16,044 bases of DNA from Candidatus Fibrimonadales bacterium (lineage in GTDB: Bacteria; Fibrobacterota; Fibrobacteria; Fibrobacterales; Fibrobacteraceae), in NCBI GenBank assembly GCA_009777135.1, contig WRMM01000012.1:1-16044 (forward strand). The letters run 5' to 3'. The notes under the pieces are model-generated. The model was not told the origin of the DNA, made no database searches, and worked only from the letters and a program-made list of their open reading frames with translations. This document shows positions 7,465 through 13,412 of this stretch, one piece after another; position 1 is the stretch's first letter; every line of letters starts with the position of its first letter. Made by a program: the position numbers and the translations under genes.

Positions 7465-7470
7465 TGTTCA
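7428..7470. repeat. AT-rich short tandem repeat over the start of the PurO-like gene
   Basis: ATTGTTCATTATT occurs at 7428-7440 and again at 7449-7461 (21-base period), followed by a partial third copy ATTGTTCA at 7463-7470. The period is a multiple of three, so on the minus strand it encodes NNEQLII then NNEQWLK and supplies the start codon of the PurO-like gene. Similar NNEQ/INNEQ-coding repeats are, from memory, scattered in several AT-rich gut bacterial genomes. Copy structure is directly seen. Confidence 0.75.
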
Positions 7471-7471
7471 C

Positions 7472-8092
7472 TTACCTCATATCAATCTCATCCGTTCCTG
7501 GCGGGGATTTGAATTTAAAATCTTTTTCGGAAAATTTTCCTTTGCTTAAATTTTCAATGGAATACCAAATGTCGTTGCTGAAATTATCTTTTGTGAACAG
7601 GCGGACTGGGGAGCAGTCGCTTTGGGAGAGCCATACTTCCATTGATTTGAACTGGTCTTTGTATTTGTCTGGGTTTAGGCTCAGAACATGAACGCTTTTG
7701 CCTTTCCATAATTCTTTTTTTGCGCTGATTGCTTTTGTGTTCAGGTAGCGAAAGAGAATTTCAGTGGGCTGCAATTGGTTTTCCAAATCGGATATGAGCC
7801 TTATCAGCACTTGTTTTTGCAATGGATTATATTGCCATAAATTCACGCCGTCGCTTAGAATTTGCATATCTGGCATTGTTAATGCAAAGCGGTTGTTGTT
7901 TGCTGTGAGCAAGTCTCCGCTTCTTTGAATTTCTTCTCCAGTGCTTGCAACTCTGGTGAGCATTTGAAAGCTGAATTTAACCTCAGCATCTTTGCCAAAG
8001 TAGTCAGCAGAGCATTTAAGCAGAGAATCGGCCTGCGAGCCAAACGCCGCGGTTAGGGTTAAGAGTAAGAAAATTAGAATTTTCAAAGGCAT
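7472..8092 (-). CDS. lolA: LolA-like outer-membrane lipoprotein carrier protein
   Basis: Probable periplasmic LolA-family carrier that shuttles lipoproteins from the LolCDE complex to the outer membrane. It has 206 residues, normal for LolA. Seen: a signal peptide at residues 1-21 (MPLKILIFLLLTLTAAFGSQA), then the half-barrel pattern VKFSFQMLTRVASTGEEIQRSGDLLTANNNRFALTMPD at about 39-76, DGVNLWQYNPLQKQVLI at about 81-97, and a C-terminal segment with LSLNPDKYKDQFKSMEVWLSQSDCSPVRLF. The ATG at 8092 is the only good start: the upstream frame reaches a stop at 8135-8137 without another ATG. No SD is visible. The 7-base spacing to the PurO-like gene suggests one transcript. No LolB is seen. The sequence is divergent, so other LolA-like periplasmic proteins remain possible. 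Confidence 0.8.
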   Translation of the reverse strand: MPLKILIFLLLTLTAAFGSQADSLLKCSADYFGKDAEVKFSFQMLTRVASTGEEIQRSGDLLTANNNRFALTMPDMQILSDGVNLWQYNPLQKQVLIRLISDLENQLQPTEILFRYLNTKAISAKKELWKGKSVHVLSLNPDKYKDQFKSMEVWLSQSDCSPVRLFTKDNFSNDIWYSIENLSKGKFSEKDFKFKSPPGTDEIDMR

Positions 8093-8126
8093 AGGTAGAA
8101 TGTAGAAATTCTGTGCCTCTGCTGGT

Positions 8127-8177
8127 GTGCCAAATTAAGGCACTCCTTCTATGACCATTGCAACGCAAATCTGCGTT
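8127..8177. other. Two small hairpins between the DksA-like gene and lolA
   Basis: GTGCC at 8127-8131 pairs with GGCAC at 8139-8143 (7-base loop), and AACGCA at 8162-8167 pairs with TGCGTT at 8172-8177 (4-base loop). The second lies 4 bases beyond the stop of the minus-strand DksA-like gene. Its T-run is on the plus strand, so on the minus strand it is at best a weak terminator. The rest of this 89-base gap shows nothing clear. Confidence 0.35.
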
Positions 8178-8181
8178 TTTG

Positions 8182-8595
8182 TTAGCCAGAGCGCTTTGCT
8201 TCTTCTTGTTCGCGTTTTTTTGACTCGTTTTTGCAGTCAACGCATTTGGTTGCGGTTGGAACTGCTTCCAAGCGAACTATGGGTATAGGGTTTTTGCATT
8301 CCCTGCATATTCCATAAGTGCCTCTGTTTATGCGGTTCAAAGCGTCTTCCAATTGCTTTAGGTATTTGCTGTCGCGCTCTGCAAGGTTCAAATTCATGGT
8401 CAAATTAGCATAATCCGAAGCCGCTTCTGCAGGGTGATTAGCGTAAGAAGAGAGTTCTGCGCCTGATTCCCGCTGATTTTCCAAAATGGAAGACTGCTCG
8501 CGGTAGCGATGTTCTTCCAAAAGAGCATTATACTTATCTGTGATAAGCTTTTTGAAGCGTTCTAATTCGTCTTTGCTAAGAGCTTCTGTTTCCAT
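8182..8595 (-). CDS. DksA/TraR family zinc-finger protein
   Basis: Small RNA-polymerase-associated regulator of the DksA/TraR family, which acts in the secondary channel of RNA polymerase, often with ppGpp. It has 137 residues. Seen: a long charged coiled-coil N-terminal half (about 5-90) and a C-terminal four-cysteine zinc finger, C97-x2-C100 and C118-x2-C121 (YGICRECKNPI, ATKCVDCKNES). The ATG at 8595 has GGAGG at 6-nt spacing, a clear start. The E. coli DksA tip motif DxxDxA is not evident; HPAEAASDYANL lies in the tip region. This makes it closer to the general TraR/YteA-like class than to canonical DksA, so I give no symbol. It is divergent from radC and upstream of lolA with an 89-base gap. 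Confidence 0.88.
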   Translation of the reverse strand: METEALSKDELERFKKLITDKYNALLEEHRYREQSSILENQRESGAELSSYANHPAEAASDYANLTMNLNLAERDSKYLKQLEDALNRINRGTYGICRECKNPIPIVRLEAVPTATKCVDCKNESKKREQEEAKRSG

Positions 8596-8698
8596 AATTA
8601 ACCTCCAAAATTTAAAAATTCAACTGGTTAGCCTAAAAGTATATTATTTTTTTAAAAAAATCACTTTTTTATATTTTTTTTCCCTTTTTTTCCGTCTA
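8596..8698. promoter_or_regulatory. AT-rich divergent promoter region between the DksA-like gene and radC
   Basis: The region is 103 bases, nearly all A/T, with long T runs on the plus strand (about 8647-8695). It must hold the promoter of the minus-strand DksA-like gene and probably one for radC. A TAATAT hexamer on the minus strand near 8640-8646 is a possible -10 box, but I see no convincing -35. The clear SD of the DksA-like gene is at its edge; radC has none. Confidence 0.4.
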
Positions 8699-9364
8699 AT
8701 GGGTATGGAAAAGAAAAATTTATTGCCTAGAGAGAAAATTTTAGCTGGAGAACTCGAAAAATTGTCTGTAGAGGAACTGCTTTGCGTGGTTTTGGGCAGG
8801 GGAACGGCTGGAAAAAATGTTTTTGAGCTTTCAAGGGAAATTGCGGGCATTTTGGAAAAAAAATCCAGAATGCCATCAATTGACGAACTTTTGAAGGTTC
8901 ATGGCCTTGGACTTGCAAAATCTGCCCAGATTTTGGCCTGTTTGGAGCTTTCTGGGCGTTTTATGCTTGGAAAACAGGATAAAGCCATTTGCTCCCCAGC
9001 GGAGCTTATGCCTCAGCTATCGTTTTTAAAACATTCCAGGCAAGAAAACATGGTTTTAATCACTTTAAATGGCGGCAACAAGGTGATAAAAGTCCATCTT
9101 ATAACCGTTGGAACGGCAAATTCCACCCAAGCGCACCCAAGGGAAGCCTTTGCCCCAGCTTTGGAAGACAGGGCAGTAGCCGTTGTTTTTGCCCACAACC
9201 ACCCAAGCGGCAGCCACGAGCCAAGCATGGAGGATCTGATTTTGACTCAAAAGCTGTGCGCAGCCGGGCGTATTTTGGAAATACCGGTTTTGGACCATTT
9301 GGTAGTTAGCTCCTCAGGCTTCACAAGCATAAGAAGCGTTAATGCGGAGTATTTTGAAGGGTGA
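8699..9364 (+). CDS. radC: RadC family (JAMM/MPN-domain) protein
   Basis: RadC/YsxA-family protein; despite the name, the role in DNA repair is not established, and the C-terminal domain is a JAB1/MPN zinc-metalloprotease fold. It has 221 residues from the ATG at 8699, normal length. Seen: N-terminal LLPREKILAGELEKLSVEELLCVVLGRG (8-35), a helix-hairpin-helix at about 61-84 (VHGLGLAKSAQILACLEL), and the JAMM metal motif H166-x-H168-x10-D179 within AHNHPSG...EPSMED, followed by ILEIPVLDHLVV. A longer upstream frame from 8540 runs through the AT-rich promoter region and is rejected. ATG 8699 and ATG 8705 are both possible starts and neither has an SD. The motif is intact, so this is a whole gene. 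The hemolysin III gene follows after 32 bases. Confidence 0.92.
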   Translation: MGMEKKNLLPREKILAGELEKLSVEELLCVVLGRGTAGKNVFELSREIAGILEKKSRMPSIDELLKVHGLGLAKSAQILACLELSGRFMLGKQDKAICSPAELMPQLSFLKHSRQENMVLITLNGGNKVIKVHLITVGTANSTQAHPREAFAPALEDRAVAVVFAHNHPSGSHEPSMEDLILTQKLCAAGRILEIPVLDHLVVSSSGFTSIRSVNAEYFEG

Positions 9365-9396
9365 AATAGCAATCCACTCTTTTCTACATTAACCCT

Positions 9397-10053
9397 ATGG
9401 ATTCTCTTAGGGAACTGCGTCGTGAGATGGCTAATGCCATAACGCACGGATTAGGAATTTTGTTTGGGATTGCCAGCATTCCGCTTCTCTCTGCCATAGC
9501 TGCAAAAACCTGCAATGTCCCCGGCGTTGTTGGTGCAACCATTTACGCATTCAGTTTTTTGATGCTGTTCTCTGGTAGCACCCTTTACCACAGCACGCAG
9601 AATATAGACGCAAAAAGAATACTCCGCACATTTGACCATATTTCAATTTACTTTTTAATAGCGGGTACTTATACGCCATTTTTGCTTATGTATATGCTGG
9701 ATGGTTTTGGAATAACTTTGCTTTCAATTCAGTGGTCGCTTGTGCTGCTGGGGATTTTTTTTAAAATTTTTTTCACAGGCCGCTTGAAAATAGTTAGCAC
9801 CATAATATATATTGCGATGGGCTGGCTTTTGCTTGTTGGCGGCAAGCGTTTTTTTGAAGAACTGCCAACTCCGGTGCTTGTTTTAGTGGTTGTAGGCGGC
9901 GGGCTTTACACGCTGGGTTGCGTTTTTTACTTGAACAAGAAAATTTATCATCACCACGCTATTTGGCATCTGTTTGTGCTAAGCGCTGCCATTTGCCATT
10001 ATGTTGCGGTGTTGGTTGCCGTGACAATAACTAGTAATACTGGGTGCGTATGA
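9397..10053 (+). CDS. Hemolysin III / PAQR family membrane protein
   Basis: Integral inner-membrane protein of the hemolysin III family (TrhA/YqfA, PAQR superfamily). E. coli TrhA has been linked to membrane energetics; haemolysis is not established for most members. It has 218 residues and about seven hydrophobic helices, normal for the family. Seen: RREMANAITHGLGILFGI at about 8-25, S61-x3-H65 (STLYHS), FDH at 79-81 (D80, H81), the segment IYFLIAGTYTPFLL, and the C-terminal HxxxH (H187, H191) with H201 (HAIWHLFVLSAAICHY). These histidines and Asp are the conserved zinc-site residues. ATG 9397 begins just before the RREMANAITHG family start. No good SD is seen. About 106 bases without a gene follow before the tRNA; apart from the hairpin described separately I see nothing there. 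Confidence 0.93.
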   Translation: MDSLRELRREMANAITHGLGILFGIASIPLLSAIAAKTCNVPGVVGATIYAFSFLMLFSGSTLYHSTQNIDAKRILRTFDHISIYFLIAGTYTPFLLMYMLDGFGITLLSIQWSLVLLGIFFKIFFTGRLKIVSTIIYIAMGWLLLVGGKRFFEELPTPVLVLVVVGGGLYTLGCVFYLNKKIYHHHAIWHLFVLSAAICHYVAVLVAVTITSNTGCV

Positions 10054-10130
10054 GGTTAAAATAAAGTCTCTTTTGGAAAAAAATTAGTATTGTTCATTCT
10101 GGAAGTCCTGCGAATTTTCTAAATTAACCT

Positions 10131-10155
10131 TCCCACATTTGGTAGAGATGTGGGA
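10131..10155. other. 8-bp-stem inverted repeat just upstream of tRNA-Leu
   Basis: TCCCACAT at 10131-10138 is the exact complement of ATGTGGGA at 10148-10155, with a 9-base loop. It ends 4 bases before the mature 5' end of the tRNA. It could be a hairpin in the pre-tRNA leader or lie across the promoter. The pairing is directly seen; function is unknown. Confidence 0.6.
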
Positions 10156-10159
10156 TATA

Positions 10160-10241
10160 GCGAAAGTGGCGGAATTGGCAGACGCACTAGGCTTAGAACC
10201 TAGCACCGCAAGGTATGGGAGTTCAACTCTCCCCTTTCGCA
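10160..10241 (+). tRNA. tRNA-Leu (anticodon UAG)
   Basis: Class II tRNA, 82 bases with discriminator A. The acceptor stem GCGAAAG (10160-10166) pairs with CTTTCGC (10234-10240). The anticodon stem is CTAGG/CCTAG (10187-10191, 10199-10203) with loop CTTAGAA; the anticodon TAG is at 10194-10196. The long variable arm and the T arm GGGAG-TTCAACT-CTCCC agree with leucine. CCA is not encoded. It reads CUN leucine codons, mainly CUA. It lies 24 bases before tig with room for little more than the SD, so cotranscription with tig is likely. Confidence 0.97.
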
Positions 10242-10253
10242 TTAAACTTTTAA

Positions 10254-10260
10254 AAGGAGA
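10254..10260 (+). promoter_or_regulatory. Ribosome binding site that decides the TTG start of tig
   Basis: AAGGAGA lies 5 bases before the TTG at 10266. The first in-frame ATG is 30 bases further on (10296) and has no SD, so the TTG is the better start. Confidence 0.75.
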
Positions 10261-10265
10261 ATACT

Positions 10266-11564
10266 TTGGCTGTAACCCCTAAAACCAATATAAGCATGGC
10301 TGACGAAAACCATCGCTCAGTCGAATTTACCGTTTCTTTCAGCGAAATGGACAAGCTTTTTGACAAAAACATCGGCGAGTTTCGCAAACAGGTGTCCATG
10401 AAGGGATTTCGCCCCGGGCAAGTTCCAAAACAGCTCTTTGTATCGCGCTTTGGCGATGAAGTGTATAGAGAAACCGTAGAAAGGGTTGTAAATGGCGACT
10501 TGAAAAACGAATTTGAAAAAATAGTCGAAACTTGGAAAACCGATGAGAAGCTTGAGATAGCGGCTCCCGCCGAACAAGGAGAGCTTCAGGCAGAACGTGG
10601 GCAAGACTTGGTCTATAAGCTCACCATCGCGCTCAACAAACCGCTTGTTGCGCAAGGATACAAAGAGCTTGGGGTCAAAGTTTCCGCCGCCGTTGTCGCA
10701 GAAAATGAAGTGAGCGAAGTAATCCAAGATGTGCGCAAAAGATTTGCAAAAGAAGTTGTGGCAAACCGCCCATCCAAGCTCGGCGATATTGTAAAAGGCA
10801 AATACCTGAAGCAGGTGATTGGCGGAGAAGAAAAAATTCTTCCAGAAAATCCAGTGTTCGGAATTGAAATAAGCGAAGAAATGAGCCTGAAAGACCTGAA
10901 AGAAGCTTTAATCGGCTTGAGCGCAGGCGAAGAAAAGGAATTTTCGATTAGCTATCCAAATGACCACCAAAGTACTGAATTGCAAGGCAAAACGGCGGAA
11001 TATAAAATCGCCATAACAGAAGTTTGCGAGCTTGAACTGCCAGCTCTAGACGAAAAATATTTCTCCATGGTTGGAGCAAAAGACGAAGAAGATTTCAAAA
11101 CAAGAATCACAGACGATCTCCTAAAAGACAAACGGCAGAGAGTTCGGCAAATTGCGCTCAAAGAAGCCTTTGACAAGCTAATAGAGAAAAATCCTTTCCC
11201 TGTTTTGGAAGAGCAAATCAAGTTTATGGCAGAAAAGAGCCTGCAGCGCCAGCGCAGTCGCTACAGCCAGCAAGAAAACGAAGAAGAGGAAATTAAAATT
11301 TCCAAAGAACAGCTAGACGCCATGCGCCCCGAAGTTAGCCGTTTTATTCAAGAAGACCGCCTTTTGCATTCCATAATTGAGCAGGAATCCTTAAAGCCAA
11401 CGCAAGCCCAAGTTGACGCAAAAATACAAGAGCTTGCAGACTCGGCAAGAATGGATTTTGCTACTGTTAAAGACGCAATGCGCAAAAACGGGCAAATAAA
11501 CAGCATTCGCGAAAATCTAAAACTGGAACTAGCGCAGAATCTCTTGATAGGGGAAGAGGCATGA
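10266..11564 (+). CDS. tig: Trigger factor, ribosome-associated chaperone
   Basis: Trigger factor binds ribosomal protein L23 at the exit tunnel and shields nascent chains. It has 432 residues, normal. Seen: an N-terminal ribosome-binding domain with the signature GFRPGQVPK at residues 47-55; a middle FKBP-like region at about 170-255 (KLGDIVKGKYLKQVIGGEEK, ALIGLSAGEEKEFSISYP, LQGKTAEYKIAITEV), recognisable but divergent; ELPALDEKYF at about 257-266; and a long helical C-terminal chaperone domain. The start is TTG with AAGGAG upstream. The end overlaps clpP by four bases (ATGA). The order tig-clpP-clpX-lon is a well-known conserved cluster. PPIase activity cannot be judged from sequence alone. 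Confidence 0.95.
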   Translation: MAVTPKTNISMADENHRSVEFTVSFSEMDKLFDKNIGEFRKQVSMKGFRPGQVPKQLFVSRFGDEVYRETVERVVNGDLKNEFEKIVETWKTDEKLEIAAPAEQGELQAERGQDLVYKLTIALNKPLVAQGYKELGVKVSAAVVAENEVSEVIQDVRKRFAKEVVANRPSKLGDIVKGKYLKQVIGGEEKILPENPVFGIEISEEMSLKDLKEALIGLSAGEEKEFSISYPNDHQSTELQGKTAEYKIAITEVCELELPALDEKYFSMVGAKDEEDFKTRITDDLLKDKRQRVRQIALKEAFDKLIEKNPFPVLEEQIKFMAEKSLQRQRSRYSQQENEEEEIKISKEQLDAMRPEVSRFIQEDRLLHSIIEQESLKPTQAQVDAKIQELADSARMDFATVKDAMRKNGQINSIRENLKLELAQNLLIGEEA

Positions 11565-12157
11565 TTATACCCAGCATATTTGAAGATACAGGCAGAGGCG
11601 AACGAGCCTTTGATATCTATTCTCGCTTGTTAAAAGAACGCATAATTTTTTTAGGCGCAGGCATAAACGATGAAGTTGCCAATGTGATAATGGCGCAGCT
11701 GATTTATTTGGAATACGAAAACCCTCAAAAGGATGTAACCATTTACATCAACAGCCCAGGCGGCTATATTTCAAGCGGGCTTGCAATTTACGATACCATT
11801 CAGCACATCCGCTCCGACGTTGCCACAATTTGCATAGGCGAAGCCTCATCGATGGCGGCTATTATATTAGCCGCAGGCACAAAGGGAAAAAGGTTTGCGC
11901 TTCCTAATTCCAGAATAATGCTTCACCAGCCAAAAGGCTATGCCAAAGGGCAAAGCTCCGATATTCAAATTCATGCAAAAGAAGTGATAAACACTCGCGA
12001 TAAACTGAATGACATAGTATCAAAGCACACGGGAAAAACTAAGGAAGAAATAAAGCAAAAAACCGACCGCGATTTCTACCTAACCCCGCAAGAAGCCTTG
12101 GAATTCGGCATAATAGACGAGGTATTCAAACCGAGGGAAAAGGAAATAAAAACATAA
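11561..12157 (+). CDS. clpP: ClpP, ATP-dependent Clp protease proteolytic subunit
   Basis: Serine protease that forms the double-heptamer chamber fed by ClpX. It has 198 residues, normal. Seen: the start region IIPSIFEDTGRGERAFDIYSRLLKERIIFLG, INSPGG (oxyanion region) at about 63-68, and a full catalytic triad: S97 in GEASSMAA, H122 in MLHQP and D171 in TDRDFYLTP. The ATG overlaps the tig stop (ATGA), with AGGGG about 7 nt upstream; the last base of its stop is the first base of clpX (TAATG). The short N-terminus suggests little or no propeptide. Only one clpP is seen in the window. Confidence 0.97.
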   Translation: MIIPSIFEDTGRGERAFDIYSRLLKERIIFLGAGINDEVANVIMAQLIYLEYENPQKDVTIYINSPGGYISSGLAIYDTIQHIRSDVATICIGEASSMAAIILAAGTKGKRFALPNSRIMLHQPKGYAKGQSSDIQIHAKEVINTRDKLNDIVSKHTGKTKEEIKQKTDRDFYLTPQEALEFGIIDEVFKPREKEIKT

Positions 12158-13398
12158 TGAAAAAAAAATTGGCATCTTGCTGTTTTTGCGGAGCAACCAT
12201 AGACGAAGTGGAAAGGCTGATAACCGGTCCCGAAGGGATTGCTATATGCAATAGATGCGTTCAAACTTGCCATAATATGGTTTTATCGGACAAAAGCGGA
12301 AAGCCGGCAGCGCAATCAATTCAAAATCCAGAACCGGAAATATTCTTGCCTTCGCCGTCAGAGTTAAAAAATCATCTGGATAAATTTGTGATAGGCCAGG
12401 ATTCTGCGAAAGTTGCTTTATGCGTAGCTGTTTACAACCATTATAAAAGGCTCTTTTTGAAAAATTCAAAAGAAACGTCCGTTGAAATAGACAAGTCAAA
12501 CGTTCTTTTTGTTGGTCCAACTGGTTCTGGCAAAACGCTTTTGGCTCAAACTCTCGCCCGTTTTTTGAAAGTTCCGTTCACAATAGCAGACGCCACGGTT
12601 TTAACCGAGGTTGGCTATGTTGGCGAAGATGTGGACAGCATTTTGGTAAGGCTTTACCAAGCCGCCGATTACAATGTGCAAGCCACGGAAAGAGGCATTG
12701 TTTTTGTGGACGAGCTGGATAAAATAGCCCGCAAATCCGCTAATCCTTCAATCACTCGCGATGTGTCGGGCGAGGGCGTTCAGCAGGGTTTGCTGAAAAT
12801 TTTAGAAGGAACCGTATCGGCAATTCCTCCAAAGGGAGGCCGCAAACATCCAGAGCAGCATTTAATTCACATAAACACTCGCAATATTTTATTTATATGC
12901 GGCGGAGCTTTTGAAAGGCTAGACAAAGTAATTTCTAAACGCATAGATTCTGGCGGAGGAATGGGCTTTGGAGCGGATATTGTATCAAAAAGCGAAAGAA
13001 AAATCGGCGAAATTCTCGGCAAATGCGAACCAGAAGACCTGATAAGCTATGGATTGCTCCCAGAGCTGGTTGGCAGGCTGCCTGTTATAGTTAGCTTAAA
13101 CGAGCTGGACGAAGAGGCTCTTTTAAACATTTTAACTCAGCCGCAAAACGCTCTAATAAAACAATACACAGCGCTTTTCGCAATGGATAACGTGGAGCTT
13201 TCCTTTACAGAAGACGCTTTAAAAACCATAGTTAAAAGAACGGTTGAGCAAAAAACCGGAGCGCGCGGCCTTCGCTCGGTAATGGAAAAAATTTTAATGC
13301 CTTATATGTTTAACGTTTCAAAAGAGCGAGAAAAAACGATTTTGCAAATAGATGCAAAAATTGTTGAAGACGCTTTGTCAAAGAATAAAAGGCAATAG
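12157..13398 (+). CDS. clpX: ClpX, AAA+ unfoldase of the ClpXP protease
   Basis: ATP-driven unfoldase that recognises substrates and feeds them into ClpP. It has 413 residues, normal. Seen: an N-terminal zinc-binding domain with C8, C11, C31 and C34; Walker A GPTGSGKT at 120-127; pore loop GYVGED; Walker B IVFVDELDKI; the RKHPEQHLIHINT segment; ClpP-docking loop region GGGMGFGADI; and sensor 2 GARGLR. The docking tripeptide is MGF instead of the usual IGF, a conservative change. The start overlaps the clpP stop by one base (TAATG). lon begins 14 bases after the stop. Confidence 0.97.
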   Translation: MKKKLASCCFCGATIDEVERLITGPEGIAICNRCVQTCHNMVLSDKSGKPAAQSIQNPEPEIFLPSPSELKNHLDKFVIGQDSAKVALCVAVYNHYKRLFLKNSKETSVEIDKSNVLFVGPTGSGKTLLAQTLARFLKVPFTIADATVLTEVGYVGEDVDSILVRLYQAADYNVQATERGIVFVDELDKIARKSANPSITRDVSGEGVQQGLLKILEGTVSAIPPKGGRKHPEQHLIHINTRNILFICGGAFERLDKVISKRIDSGGGMGFGADIVSKSERKIGEILGKCEPEDLISYGLLPELVGRLPVIVSLNELDEEALLNILTQPQNALIKQYTALFAMDNVELSFTEDALKTIVKRTVEQKTGARGLRSVMEKILMPYMFNVSKEREKTILQIDAKIVEDALSKNKRQ

Positions 13399-13412
13399 CA
13401 AGGGGTGGCAAA

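Noticed and set aside
8016..8240. Minus-strand frame bridging the DksA-like gene and lolA
   Set aside because: It overlaps both real genes in another frame, has low-complexity content and no SD.
8540..8698. Upstream extension of radC beginning at 8540
   Set aside because: It runs antisense through the start of the DksA-like gene and its promoter region; the translated part is low-complexity and the RadC family pattern begins only after 8699.
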